From NCBI RefSeq assembly GCF_015832195.1, contig NC_052017.1, forward strand, positions 107,916,929-107,980,928: a stretch of 64,000 nucleotides of DNA, written 5' to 3'. The notes beneath the pieces were generated by a model that saw only the letters and a program-made list of their open reading frames with translations, had not been told where the DNA came from and did no database searches. The DNA is from Motacilla alba alba. Its lineage: Eukaryota; Chordata; Aves; Passeriformes; Motacillidae. The first letter of the stretch is position 1. Each line of letters begins with the position of its first letter. A program made the translations under genes and the position numbers. Of the stretch, positions 1 through 12,590 are shown one piece after another.

Positions 1-3000
1 TACTTTTCCTGTGGGCATTGACCAACACGACAGTTGTTTCACATCACAGCTGTGGCTACAGCTTTTCCCTTTCAGCTCCCCAAACCACTCAGCACAGGGA
101 TGGCAGAGCCTGTCTGTTCTAACCTGCAAAGCCTCTCTCATTTCTTGCTGTCTTTGTGCCCAGGAGAGGATCTAACACTGCTACTGCCTCTGATTAGACA
201 CAGGACTCTGGAGAATGGCTGACTTGAGAGCAGAAATGCCCAAGCCAGAAAAACATTGATTTATAACATGTGGATCTGAAATCTAATCAAATCTCAGTAA
301 TATCAGCCTGTGACCTTTTCTCTTATTAGTGAATTTATGCACAGCTTAGTCTCTGACTCCCTTAGAGCTTTGTGTGTACCAGTGTTGCCTTCAGCATAAT
401 TATTGGAAAATTTTGAGTGCTAATTGAGCATGATTGAATTTTGATATAAATCATGTGTACTGTATGTGAGAATGAAAGTATGCTTGTGTTTTTCTCAGAG
501 TGGAAAGGGATTGGGAAAGCAAGATTTGCCTCAAGACATAGAATCCTGATTTTTCATGATCTAGTTATTTTTAATACAGTTCCATTACCAGGAGTCTGGT
601 GACATAATTCCATGTAGAACAGTACATGTTTCACTTAAAATCCATTAAATGCATAATCATAAGTCTCCTTGCAGGACTGAACTGAAGCTCAGATAACACT
701 GTCATGGACAAAGCCCTCTATTTTCAGGTGTTTAATGCAACAATGAAATTTTGCTTCTGGCAGAAGCTTGATTAATATCCAAACATCAAAAATACATTTT
801 TTAAATTAGTTTTTATATTTTCTGAAAAATCTTAGTTTTCCTTTCAGAAATAGTATGAAGATGATGTCCTAGAATACTTTGCTGAATATTTTGATGCTAA
901 ATCTGTAATCAAAGTTGTTGCTTTCTTTCATCCTATTTAAAAAAAAATTATCTGTGAAAACTGATTATTTTTGCACCTATTGGTGAAGATGCCTTAGTTT
1001 CACCATTGAATGCATGTATTGGTTAAGTAAATCAATGTGATTTAAAATAAAAAATTAGTATGCTTTGTGTCAAACATTCTCAAACAAACAACAACCAAAA
1101 AAAAAAGAGTTTAATTCCCACAAAGTAAAATATTGAAAATAACTTTTGAAAGTATTTGTAAATGATCTATTTGTCTAAAACATTTAGACAAAAATTTAGA
1201 AATACCAATTGATTCACATGATGACTTTTTCCTAGTTTCTTTGATTTTTAGCTTATTAGATATGCCTGTGCTAGGCACTCAAATAGCTCAGGTAATTTTT
1301 CCATGTTACATTCTATTCTGGTTTTATTCTGATTTCAGATGTTTTGAAATGTGACAATCTTTTTCTCTTGCAATAAAGTTAGTTTTAATTTTGAATAAGG
1401 ATGACTAGAGATGATAAATTCTGAAATGCCCAGGCTTGATCAAGTTTTCTTAGTGTAATCAGTGTTTGAAGTGTAGATGAAAATCTAAACTTACATTTGT
1501 CTTTTCTAACATACAGGTTTAATAACTAAATTGATAGATTTTAAGTTAAAGCAATAAATATTGTCTGTGATTCAAGATTCCATTTTATCCTTGCAAGTTA
1601 AATATCTTATCTAAGAATGTAGGATTTTACAAAAAATAATTGCTAAATACATTATTTTTAAAGACTATTTTTCTAAGCAGACTACAGCTTCATTTAAAAA
1701 ATGTACCATGCAATTCTAGTGTTTAAAATTTCAAACAGAAAGTCAGCTGAACCTCAGTCCCTCAAAAATCTGTTTTCTATTCTTTTTAAGGACAATATAT
1801 GAATTTTTGTAAGAAAAACAGATGCTTCCTTCTTAAGCAAGTCGCAGAAGAGACCATGATTGCAAGAGAAATTCTCTAAACCAGCTCTTTAGAAATTTGG
1901 AGTGGATAAGAACTTCATATATACCTAAAGGTACATATATACTTCTAAAGAAAATTGTTTTAAGAGCCTGCAATATGAATTTTTAAATCTTATAGCAATT
2001 GTAATTAGCAGACTGAAAATTACATTGATAATTCTTTTATAAGGTCAAATTAATCCTAAAGCTTTGTTTGGATTATGGGGAGAAATTTAATAACATCAGC
2101 AAACATGAAGAAATGTGAAGGGGGAATCTTTTCTATTTATTCACTTTTTCTTAGTTTCCACTGAAAACTCTAGAAATACCCAGCTCAGGACAGACTCTTA
2201 CCTAACAGGCTGATTGATAGACATCCACTGCTGATGAAGAATCTGTCAACAGAATATCCCACCCTAATACTTCCTTTTAACACTTTTTAATCTATTGGTA
2301 CCTTGCTGGGACTGAGATTTCTGCTGCTTTATTTGTACTCCTTCATTTTCCATGCACAATTCTTACCAAGAGGACATTCAGCGTTTCTGACTCCACAGCA
2401 TGAAGAAAGTACTGAAGACTAACTAAAATAAAAAGGAGAGATATTTCATGTCATATGTCTAAAGCTCTTCAACTAGGTGTAATGAAATTCTTCAAAAGAA
2501 CCAAAGTACTTTGAATGCCAGACAAAATGTCTATAAAAGGTTGGATTTTAGACAGAACCTTTACTGTCCTTTGTCTTTCTGACATCATAGAGCTGAGTAT
2601 TCCTCACACTAGCAGTGGCACAGACAAGAAACTTGCCTGCTTCAGAAGAACTTAGAAGCATTTTGCCATCCAGTAAGGGAATATGATTTCTGGTTTTTTG
2701 TTTGTTTTTATTTTTTTAACATGTTTATCTAATATCACTAATTGATAGTGCTCTGGTGAAACCTGGAAAAAAAGATGTAATTTCTCCTTAAGGCCAATTT
2801 GTGATCTCGCAAATTCTAGCAATGGAGAACCTCTCCAGTAACCATCACTTGGGGTCCACAACCTGCAGGGTATGAGTATTCACTGGGATGAGCATTTCTG
2901 AGATTTCACATAGTGAAGAGGCTGAAGCCTGACTGTTTCAAACACTTTTGAATACAACATTGTTTTGCATCTAGCAGGGCTCCAAGGGAAGAATAGTATA

Positions 3001-3413
3001 TAATTCATTAATGTGTCGATGAAAAGGAGAGAAGGCAAAGTAAATGTAACTATAGAGTGGGATGAAACAGCATATAGTCATTTTTTTAAGCCCTCTGGGA
3101 AAAATATGAACTTGTATGACACAATACAAAATATCATTGAAATACAATTGATCCGAAAGCTTAGAGGTTTTGGGAATATGGTATTATTATTACCAGATAA
3201 TAATAACCTGCATAGGAGTAATAGTCAACAGATGTTACAAAACTAACATTTAAAATTCATCATGCATATTTAAGAACTTAAAATATGTGACTTTAGGCAT
3301 GGCCTTTTTCTATAATGTCTTATGCATCTAAATTGTGCTGCAGCTAGCTGCTGGATCAGATTGATAATAAGCACACCTAGTAAAACAAATTTTCTTGGTG
3401 AGGTACAACTGAA
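1..3413. other. Unique A+T-rich non-coding DNA
   Basis: No gene is recognisable. Reading frames are short and broken on both strands. The stretch holds ordinary A/T runs (for example an A-rich tract near 1083-1108), a near-palindrome of ATTATTAT and ATAATAAT around 3179-3210, and isolated acceptor-like sites (CAG ends at about 498 and 1339) without a matching open exon and donor. It reads as intron or intergenic sequence. Confidence 0.7.
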
Positions 3414-3828
3414 CATAGAATCATAAAATAATTTCAGTTAGGAGGCACCTTTAAAGACTTTCCACTAAAACAGGTTGATCAAAGCCACATCCAGACATTT
3501 CAGGGATGAGGCATCCACAAATTCTCTGGGTAACCTGTTCCGTTGCTCACCAACTAAATCTTTAAGTTTAAAACCACTGCTCATTGATCTGTTGCAACAG
3601 GCATTGATAAAAAGCCTCTCTCCATCCGTGTTGCGGATGTCCTTTAATAGATTGGAATGCTGCACTAAGCTGTCTCTGGAGCCTTCTCTTCTCCAGACAG
3701 AACAACCCCAACTTGCTCAACCTTTTTTCACAGGAACAGTGTTTAAACACTCCGCTCTTTCTTGTGGCTCTCCTCTGTACCTGCTCTAGCAGGTGGTATC
3801 TGTCTTGTACTGGGAACCCCAGTGATCA
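3414..3828 (-). mobile_element. CR1 LINE, 3' terminal fragment
   Basis: The plus strand begins with CATAGAATCATAAAAT, the reverse complement of the avian CR1 3' repeat, so the element runs on the minus strand with its 3' end at the left. The rest follows the usual order of the CR1 3' region: a segment with ACCTTTAAAGAC, a 'TTCAGGGATGAGG' segment, 'TTGCTCAACCTTTTTTCAC', then 'CTTGTACTGGGAACCCCAG' at the right end. It is 5'-truncated after about 415 bp, as most genomic CR1 copies are. Many point changes mark it as old. It carries no intact coding sequence. Confidence 0.92.
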
Positions 3829-5243
3829 GCTGTTCTATGATATTTATTTATTTTGCTTAGGACAAAGTCAAAGTTCTTGTGTCATTCAAAAGAAAAACAA
3901 AAGGTAAAAAATTCAATTATTTCTAGTAGCTAGTACAGCTCACAATGCTCTTGCTCAACAGAAAATTACAATCAGTAGATCAGTAGATATCACCTAGGGA
4001 TGCTGCACAGAACCTTGTCTTTACCATGCCTTTTAGTACTTTTCATTTCCAGATACATGTCAATTTTCCTTAGGCTTACAGTCACCTTGTTATATTTTAA
4101 CAAAATATTGTAACATCAAAATAACTTCAGAAATACTATATCAAAACCTTTGCTCTTAATTGTTTTAGTACTATAAGAGAACCATCAACTAATGTGAAAA
4201 AGGTCTTGCTGCCCAATGTGATTTGAGAAAACAAAAATTTTACCTAATTAGCAAAAAACCCCCAAGATAAAACAGCCTCCCAAAAACTGCTGTTGTCTAT
4301 CTCTAAGAAAATTATTCTTTCCTTTTTCATTTCCATTACAGTAGAAATATTGTTTCTAGTCAAGAATGCCTAAGAAGGCAAATTTCTCTTTACCTTCTCC
4401 AAATAAAAAAGATAAAATAAATCGATATGTTAAAATATGCCAAAAGAAAGCCATATAAGAAGCACAATATTGCAATTTTTAAAGTTTGTCTTTATGAATT
4501 TATAAAGTATCTGTAAATATATACATTTGTACATTTATTTTTGTCATTAACTCAGTAAGCTTTTGAAGAAAGTATTTTTTTCTAAAAAGACAGAAGCAGA
4601 AATTATATATGTTGATATATTAAAGATTTATTTTATGTGCTATTATCATTAGAGCATCTCTAGTTTCCTGTTGAAGTAGGGAAAAAAACCCCAGAAAATT
4701 ATTGTGTGCTTTCATGAAATAATATTATTTGAGCTACGTTTTGATATCATGCTAATTAAATATATTAATTTTGATATAATTTTAAAAGTTGCAGTGTTTT
4801 TCTTTCTTTAGGAAGTCTCCTTTAGAAAACTTTAAAAATAAATTCAAGGGAAATTGAAGAGTCTTGAAGAGAAAAAGCTGTAGTAGTACTCAAATTTTGT
4901 AAGATACCAAGATACCTGACAGTTATAAGGAAATGAAAAGAAAAAAAAAATAAAGAAGAACAAGATAGAAATAGTATTTCTCAGGAGTTGACCTTCACCA
5001 TTGTCCTGGAAAAACCCAGACACAGGGAGATGCTAACCTGGCTCAGCAGCTACACAGGGCTGAACAAAAATGGAAATGGAACCTTGCTGGGCTTCTTTTC
5101 AGGAACCCTTTGGGCTCCAAAGATATTGTATCCATCAATCCATTAAGGGAGAATTCATATCTGTCTCCCGTGTTTTCTTTTAAAACTGAAATTCGTACAA
5201 GAGAATTGAGGGAAAACTGCTGAAAGACAGCAGCCCACACTTT
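3829..5243. other. Unique A+T-rich non-coding DNA
   Basis: No gene or known repeat is seen. It contains a purine-rich tract at about 4930-4970 and a weak exon-like arrangement at 4812-4898 (acceptor TTCTTTCTTTAG, donor GTAAGA). That interval has stops in all three frames, so it is not a coding exon. Confidence 0.65.
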
Positions 5244-5550
5244 CCTAAGCACCGCCCAAATGGCTGAAATTAACCCCCCATGTTACTGGTTACCCACTGA
5301 TAGCTGGGTAACCATGGAGTCAGCCAAAGATTGTTGGTAATTACAGCCAAGGATTGTTGGTAATCACACACTGTGGGAGAGAACAGGATGTGGCTGGAGG
5401 AGCAGGCCCACAGAGGTAGGGCATCATTTTTCTGGGATAAATGTGCTTGTTCAAGTTTCTGGGAGTAAGCACAACTCAATACTGTGCATGCTTTCTCCGA
5501 GTTTAGGCCCCAGGACCCTGGCTACCCCAGCCCCAGCCAGACTGATTTTT
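5244..5550. repeat. Unclassified block with hairpin and 23-bp tandem duplication
   Basis: The segment is richer in G+C than its surroundings. It contains a perfect inverted repeat, GGTTACCCA (5288-5296) and TGGGTAACC (5305-5313), around an 8-nt loop. Directly after it come two tandem copies of a 23-bp unit (5321-5343 and 5344-5366) differing at two positions. The composition and the abrupt change from the flanks suggest a degraded mobile-element fragment, perhaps an LTR. I could not identify its ends or a target-site duplication, so the class is left open. Confidence 0.4.
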
Positions 5551-7653
5551 TTATTCTTTCCTTTCTGTCTCCCTCTCTTGAATTAGTATCTCTCTTTATT
5601 CCTATTTACCCTACCCCTTTATCCAAAATCCACTGCTGTATGCTTAACCAGGAGGGACTAAGCAATTTCCATGTCAAGAGTGTAATTTTTAATAATACTT
5701 TGTAAGGGATAATAATACTTTTTGTGGGGGAGGGGAAAAAAAAACCTCTTGCTCTTGTCCTTTTAATCATGTACATCCATGAATCTTGGGTGCTCCCTGC
5801 CCCAAAAGGGTGGGACAACACAATTTGTGTCATGGAGGATGTCACTGCTTTTGGCAGAGCTTGAATATACCCGAAGGACTCTGCAATGCATAGACAGGAT
5901 ATGAAGTAGTTACGTACTTTCTGTGTTTCTCCCCTCAGTAGGTAAACCTCAAAATCTGTAGCATAGATATGGAAATTGAAAAGAGATTAAGATTTTTTTT
6001 TTATTTCAGACTGTACAATTCTGTCTTGCTATGGTCGTTTATTGGCGATGTCCTTCTGAGGGAAAAAAAATTATACAAGAGATATCCCATCCAAACCACT
6101 TCATTTTTTCACAAGAATTTCAGTTACTCTGGAATACTTGGATGTCTTAATTTCTGTGACAAGTTGTGCTGTGCTTTCCCAGAAGAAGGAACAGGAGGTC
6201 TGGAGCAACAAGGTTGTCTTTCCTTTGGATTACTCCAAGTGCTATATTGAAATACCTTTAATGCTAAATGCACATTGAAAAAGTTGTCATTTGAGCTTAG
6301 CTTTTTGGAAAACAAACAAATCTTTTAAACATCACCTTTGTACATAGGTTAACATGAAATAAATTATAAACTCCTTTGTAATGTAAGGTTGCATAAATTG
6401 AATTCCTTGAAAATAAATTTCAAAAAAGTGTTAGGTAAGTTAAAAAGATTAATGGGTTAAATCTCTTTACACATTATCACTCCAAAGTCAATTTCCCATT
6501 TCCCCTCCAGCAAAATCACTATTCTTAGCTTGCTTTTCTAAGAGCTGCTGGATTATTCTCAGTCTGGAGGAAGGTTGAAGGACTAGGTGATGATTGGGAT
6601 GGGTGACAGATGATACATTTGTTTTACTGTGTTTGAGGCCATCCCCAGTTAGCACAGAAAATTATATATTGCATTTGATGTTGTAAGGTGAATTACAGAT
6701 CTGCCAATAAGTTATTAAGAGTTTTCTGAGCTGTTTGGAGAAGTTAGGTTATTTTCTGTCTCTTGTGTTGAGTTTTAAACAAACCACCCTTTCCTGACAG
6801 TGTCCCTTCCATATCTATTGCCTTGTGTCAGTGAGCCTTTAATCACTAACAATAAGATCTTATATCCTATTGCCTGTCCTCATTTTCTCATTTCATGATT
6901 GTTTTGGTTTTTTCTTCACTAAGTGCAAATATCCTTAGGGCATGCTATTTCCTTTCTTTGCTTTCCCCAAGTGTTTTAGCCTTATTACTTCAGTCAAAGA
7001 TTTTTTTCACACCCTCCTCCTCTAGTTCTGCTTGCTTAAATGATGAAGCTGTACTTTTCCTTTCACAGAGGATGTGCTTACCCTTTCTCTGCCATCAGAA
7101 ACTGCCCCAGTTAAACATTCATTTTCTTTTTAGAAAATAATTGTTGATTTTTTTTTTCTTCCAGCACTTTAGCGGGTTTTTTTTTTTTCCCATTAGGGCT
7201 TCTGAAAGACCCTTTCTGTTTGCTTTGTTATGTTTGGAAAACCAAAGAATTCTTTATTCCCTGTCTCAAGGACATGCAGTCTATCAATCTTGGTACAAAT
7301 TCATATTAGATTGTGTGTCTGAATGTATTACACAAGATCTAATATTTTATTCTGGTTTTTTTTTCCTTTTATATTTTTCCCTTTCTTCTCTCAGGAGACT
7401 CCTGTATTGACAGATAACTTAGGGGGACATATTCCTACATTTTGTGCTTATTTAGCAGACTACTTCACAAAAGAAATTTCTTGAAATTATTACTGTCCAA
7501 AAAGTGCCTCATTTAATGGTTAAAGTCTTGGAGGAGTCTGTAAAATCTTCTTCCAACTTTTCCCATTCTGAACTCTCAGTCAAAAAATGTATAGTTATAA
7601 ACAGCAACACACAGATAGTTATATTTGCATCTTCCAACAGTTTCCTTGGGTAT
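5551..7653. other. Unique DNA with T-rich and pyrimidine-rich tracts
   Basis: No gene is recognisable. Pyrimidine-rich stretches occur near 5560-5620 and 6895-7200, with several T runs at 7148-7190. These produce hydrophobic-looking conceptual peptides that are composition artefacts. Confidence 0.65.
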
Positions 7654-7739
7654 CTGATATCATTACAGAGATTAAATAACAATTCTGAGTTTTTGTGTAA
7701 ATGGAAATATCCTGCTCATTTAATTTCTTTGGTCTATAG
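7654..7739 (+). repeat. 86-bp direct repeat, copy A
   Basis: This segment aligns without gaps to 8925-9010 in the same orientation, by hand count 74 of 86 positions identical (about 86%). Shared blocks include CTGATATCATT, ACAATTCTGAGTTTTT and TTAATTTCTTTGGT. The sequence to the left is unrelated between the two copies. To the right there is only a weak A+T-rich match. I do not recognise the family. It could be a diverged local duplication or two copies of an unnamed interspersed repeat. Confidence 0.8.
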
Positions 7740-8924
7740 TGCTTATAAAAACAAAACAACCAAGTATAAGGATATTTTTAAACCTGAATTTTTTGAAATA
7801 GCCAGATGTATGACATGACTTAGAAACTCCCAAGACAAAGACAGTATTGTTCAGATGCTTTTAATAATGCCAAGATGATTTTCCTCTGGATTCTGACCAT
7901 CAAAAAATACATTAGCAGAATTCAAGTGTTTTACAATCTTTACCAGTTTCTGCTGGTTTACACACAGCAAGCAGTGACTTTTTCATAACCAAGTTAAACA
8001 GTTGTTTCAGGAACAATCCAGACCTTTAAATTCCCTAAATTTTGCCAGTGAGTTGGTTAGAAATCTTGCTGAGTGTCTTCACAAAGTATATGTAATAAAA
8101 TGTCACTGAAAGAAGTTCTTCCTCTGCCACTCTGAGTGCAATACTATCTCCCTTCAACTACATATCTCACAGGTAAGAAGGGTTTCTTCAAACATATTGA
8201 TGAGGTCAGAAGAGATTCATGAGGGAGAAAAGCCCCCTGGAATAGGCCATAATAGGACAGGAAAGCATAAATGACATGCCACTGTAGTCAGCACTGAATA
8301 GAGGATTATGACAGAACTGACTACTTTAAAATATTGTTCCTGTCAGCTCTTGCTGCAGATATGAGAATGAAACTCCAAAAGAAGTGAAATAAGAAACTTT
8401 TCAGGTAACATTCAAGTTCTTTTCTTTCTCTTAAACATTTTTTGTCCAACACTTATATATTTTTTTGAAAGTACTGAAATAAACTCAGAAACTTTTTTAT
8501 CAGGAGAGATAAATGGGAAAATCATTGGAAATAAAAGAAGAATAGAGTACATAAGAGAGAAAAATCATAATTTAAAAAAGAGGGTATTTTCTTTTCCAAT
8601 TCTTTGAAGTTAAAATAATAATGCCAGTTATGCTTCAACATCTCATTTTAAAGTTGTGATATTTTGGAAGAGTCATGAGCTTTTCCAGCATCATGTGTAA
8701 GTCAGGGATCTGTCTCAAATGCAAAGGAAATTAAGAATGATTTCTTCACAAATTGCTTGTGCAGTTTAGGCTATCATATTGTACATGTTCAGAGTATCTA
8801 TGACTATTTCAAAAGAAGACTTATAAAAATAGGTAGAATCAGGTTTATTAATTTTTTTCTTAATCTATGATGACTTTGTCCCTTTAGTAGTACCTAGTCC
8901 ATGATGTCATATGCAGCTAGTTAA
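7740..8924. other. Unique non-coding DNA between the two 86-bp repeats
   Basis: About 1.2 kb of A+T-rich sequence with no recognisable gene or known repeat. A donor-like AG|GTAAGA occurs after CTCACAG near 8172, but no open exon precedes it. Confidence 0.6.
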
Positions 8925-9010
8925 CTGATATCATTTCAGTGGTTAAATGACAATTCTGAGTTTTTCTGCAAATGGAAATTTCCAGTTCACTTAATTTCTT
9001 TGGTTTGTAG
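8925..9010 (+). repeat. 86-bp direct repeat, copy B
   Basis: Second member of the gapless pair with 7654-7739, about 1.27 kb downstream. The twelve differences are spread along the unit, seven transitions and five transversions, which indicates an old event. It ends about 40 bp before a solo LTR, but that LTR has its own target-site duplication and need not be connected. Confidence 0.8.
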
Positions 9011-9043
9011 ACTAAAGAGTATTTTCAAATATTGGCTCTAAGG

Positions 9044-9049
9044 CAAGAT
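9044..9049. repeat. Left target-site duplication of solo LTR (CAAGAT)
   Basis: CAAGAT lies just outside the left end of the LTR and matches CAAGGT at 9438-9443 at five of six positions. A 6-bp duplication is usual for class II (ERVK-like) avian retroviral integrations. Confidence 0.6.
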
Positions 9050-9437
9050 TGTGGTAGTGTTTGTGGGTCCCAGGACGAGGGAAGAGATGAGAATCTTGAC
9101 TCCGTGTTTCAGAAGGCTGATTTATTTTTTATGATATGATATTATATTAAAAATGCTATACTAAAATGATACTAAGCTATAGAGAGAAAGGATACATCAG
9201 AAAGCTAGAAAAGATTGAATATTAAAAATTCATGACAGACCAGAAAGTCTGACATGGCTGATGGTGATTGGTCATTAAGTAAAAACAATTCACATGGGAC
9301 CAATCAAAGATACACTGGTTGGTAAACCACGCTCCACAGCAGCAGATAGTTATTGTTTACATTTCTTTTCTGAGGCTTCTCAGCTTCTGAGGAGAAAAAT
9401 CCTGGCAAAGGGATTTTCATAAAATATGACAGTGACA
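9050..9437 (-). mobile_element. Solo LTR of an avian endogenous retrovirus (ERVK-like)
   Basis: The 388-bp segment begins TG and ends CA and is bordered by an imperfect 6-bp repeat (CAAGAT and CAAGGT). On the minus strand it carries two CCAAT-type boxes (GATTGGTCC and its partner GACCAATCA near 9265-9305). An AATAAA signal (AATAAATCAGCC) lies near its 3' end, close to 9120, so transcription would run on the minus strand. The sequence resembles an LTR that I know to be common in songbirds (from memory, not searched). No gag, pol or env sequence adjoins it, so it is a solo LTR left by recombination. Several small changes show it is not recent. Confidence 0.8.
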
Positions 9438-12400
9438 CAAGGTGGGATACGTCAGCAGTGGGCATTATAAAGTTATTGGAAAGCATCCAAAATAAACTGC
9501 CTTGTGACACCAACCTCACATTTGAATTCAAATTAAAATCTAATTTAAAAGGAGCCCAAATTAAAAAAGCTCACTTGATTCCTTCAATTTGCAGAACTAT
9601 TCCATTCCATTAGGCAGCTAATTTCTACCTGTCAAATATGGCATAAAAGTGGTCCCTCTCTGGAGGAAACTTTTTATTTGCAGTAATTAGGTATGAAGAA
9701 CTGGGGAAGATGCCCATACTTTGATAGTAGCCCACGCCTGACTCCCAAAGTGCATCAGCCCATGGGTAAATGCAATTGAAGTGTCATTTTCAATAGTTTC
9801 ATGCTCCAGAAGGCTAAAATGAGGTTCCATATTTCATAATTAAATAACAAAATTACTTTAATTTTTGTTAGAGAATCATGAAAAGTTACCTTTGTGAAAC
9901 CCATGTGTATAAATCCCTTTTTTTGATCTATTATTCTAATAAGCTTTTAGAGACATTATGAAGAGGTCTTGATTACTCTTAGAGGATAAGAGCCAGGAGA
10001 ATGCACGTAATAAACATCAAGAAAATATTAAACAACATGAAGTTAACAGAATTCTGCAGACAAAATAAAATTGATTCTCCTGCAATTCCCTTTGGATTGT
10101 ACCTCCATTTATCTGTTTACTTCTTACCTAAGAGCATGTAACAAAATAGGCAAGGAAATAAAACACATGCACATTTTGCTGGAGGAAATGAAACACTGTA
10201 CTTGTCACTTAAAACTACTTTTCTGTTCTTGCTTAGATACAGTGCAATTTTTAAGAAAAGAAGAAAAAAAATCTCTTCATCAAAGTTCATATGCTTTTCA
10301 TTGCCTCTTTTTACACAAAGAAAATCCATTTCTGGATGAGATAGAGTTTGAGCTGATCATCCTTCAGTTTAGAGCAGACAGTATTTTACTCTTTTATAAA
10401 ACTATATATATTTTATTGTAAGGGCAAAGGGGGAAAATAATTACAATGATTTAGTAAATTATTTAAATTTAAATCAAGACAAGTGTGACATTTCTAATTT
10501 TAAAAAGTCCCAAGTGTTCTAAACTGATTCAGACGTGTATCAGTGACATGGGGAAGAAAGTATTGGGAGTAGTGGAAAGATTTGCTTTATTTTATTATCT
10601 TGTCCCTGAAGTATCTTCATTTTCTTACAATGTGAGCATTAAGCTGGCTGTAAGTCCCCTTAGGGTTGAACACAAGCTTTGCAAAGTTTAAATAGGAAAA
10701 GCTCAGTAAATCTCAGTTAAGAAAACAAAAGCACCTTCTAACTGTTTCCATATAATAGGAGGAAGGGTAATTTTTATATTCCTGCAGAGTTTCTTTTATT
10801 AAATTGCATAATTATCTTGAAAGTAAGTTGCTAACAAATGAATGCACACACCAAGAATTCCACAGCATACCTTCAAGAATGGCATATTTGGAAAATAGCA
10901 ACCTTTTATTTTACATTTTCTGCAATGCCTACAAGTAATTTTGTTAATGTTTTAAAATTCATTCCATCAGTAGGGAGTTACGATCCCACAACATCAAATT
11001 AGCATGAGAACAACCCTGCTGCATATAGTTGAGGACAGAAAGGCAAGACCTTGTTAGGAATTTATGTTTTGTCCTACAGGGGAAGAAATTCTCTTGTGCA
11101 CCCCTGTTTACCAGAAAAAGTGGGGCTGCCTCTGCCACTTTTACCTGAAGTCTTAACTTTCAGATATTGGTTATATCATGGATATATATGGATAGATCAT
11201 CTCTAACTTTCAGAAAGAGATGATACTGGTTGGGATATAAATATAATCATTGTTCTTTTATAAAACAAATTGTATTGCTATTGTGAAGGCTGAAAGAATA
11301 CAATTAAGTCCTGGTACATTGCATACTCCATGCAACTAGATTTTACCTATAGGGATATTCTTTAATCTAAGCAATGTCTCTTTCTTTTTTTTTTTTTTTT
11401 TTTTTTGTATATACATGTGTCTGCATCATGTAACTGTGTTGAAAACATCTTTGTCACCATTTTCTTCCATCAAGAGGATTCTAGTAGGCAGTGAAAAATG
11501 AAACATGCTTTTCAAAAAGTCTCAGATTCCTAGACTGAATAATATGTCTTTAAAAAGAATTAAGAATATTTTCTAGGCATGGAATCTGGTCCCGTAGGGA
11601 GCTGGAACAGCATTCCCAGGTTCTTGCCTGGAGTCTGCAAAGCAAGTATCATGGGAAGGAGATATCCTTCCACTAGAACAGAAAGGGGAAGTACTTTCCA
11701 GACATGGTTAAAAATATGTTACATATAATAAAAATACAGCTGTCTAGACATCTTTGTTTCAAGAGGAGATTTCCATCTCCAAAACAGAATTTTAAAGATA
11801 TTCCCCTAAAAATAAATCCAGTATTTTCACATTGGATAAGTATCAGTTTAACCTTGTTTGCTTGGCTTTTGAATTTTACCAGCATTGTTGTATGAATATT
11901 TTTGGCTATCTGTATTATATTGAATATTTCTACAGTACAAAGTGTTTATTTTATTTAAACCATATCTGCCCTTTAATGAAAGTACAGAATTTCCCTTTTA
12001 TGTGCGGGAAAAATATCAGTTCTGCATTTTGCCTTGAAATAAAAAATTCTGACACAGTACTAGATGGAGAAAGAGCTGAAAAGGTGAGACACACCTTGCA
12101 CCTTTCTTACAGATGATAGACATTAGCAATTTGGAAATATGCTTTAATAAAGACAGCCTGAAAGCTGAGGATATCAGTGTGAAAAGTAACATGATATGGA
12201 AAGACAAAATATAAAGACTGATCTTCAATTTAAAGAAAGAATAGAAATTGCAATTGATTTCCTACAAATTTAAAAGAGACTTGCAAATATATTTTCATTT
12301 TATATACATCAAACTTGTGGAAACAGTGACCACTGTATGTCATCTGAATGAAGGAACTTTGCCGTAAATAGTGGGACTAGAAATAAAAGTTGAAAAGTTG

Positions 12401-12448
12401 CAATGAAAATCTCATTTTTCAAATAATCAGTAAACAACTAAGTTCAGA
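9438..12448. other. Unique non-coding DNA with a poly-T tract and a small hairpin
   Basis: No gene is recognisable. A T22 tract occupies 11385-11406. A perfect 9-bp inverted repeat (ATCATCTCT at 11196-11204, AGAGATGAT at 11216-11224) has an 11-nt loop. Frames of 94-116 codons in this stretch show no domain or motif. Confidence 0.65.
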
Positions 12449-12590
12449 GGGTTTTTTTTTTTTGGGATGGGTTTTTGTATTTCTTTTTTAAATTTTTGTT
12501 TGTGGTTTTGGAGTGGGGGCAGGGAGTGGAAGTTGTGGTGTTTTGGGGGTTTCGTTGGTTGGTTGGGTTTGAGTTTGGAGTTTCTTCCTT
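12449..12590 (+). repeat. G/T-rich low-complexity tract
   Basis: For about 140 bp the plus strand is nearly free of C and consists of T runs and G runs. Runs of three or more G lie at 12515-12519, 12522-12524, 12545-12549 and 12565-12567. It has no fixed repeat period. The loops between the G runs are long (2, 20 and 15 nt), so a classical G-quadruplex is doubtful. Confidence 0.75.

Noticed and set aside
4812..4898. Exon-like interval with good acceptor and GTAAGA donor
   Set aside because: Stops in all three frames, so not coding. A non-coding exon cannot be excluded but has no support.
11385..11406. T22 tract as the tail of a processed pseudogene or SINE on the minus strand
   Set aside because: The adjoining sequence shows no coding relic, no RNA-polymerase III boxes and no target-site duplication.
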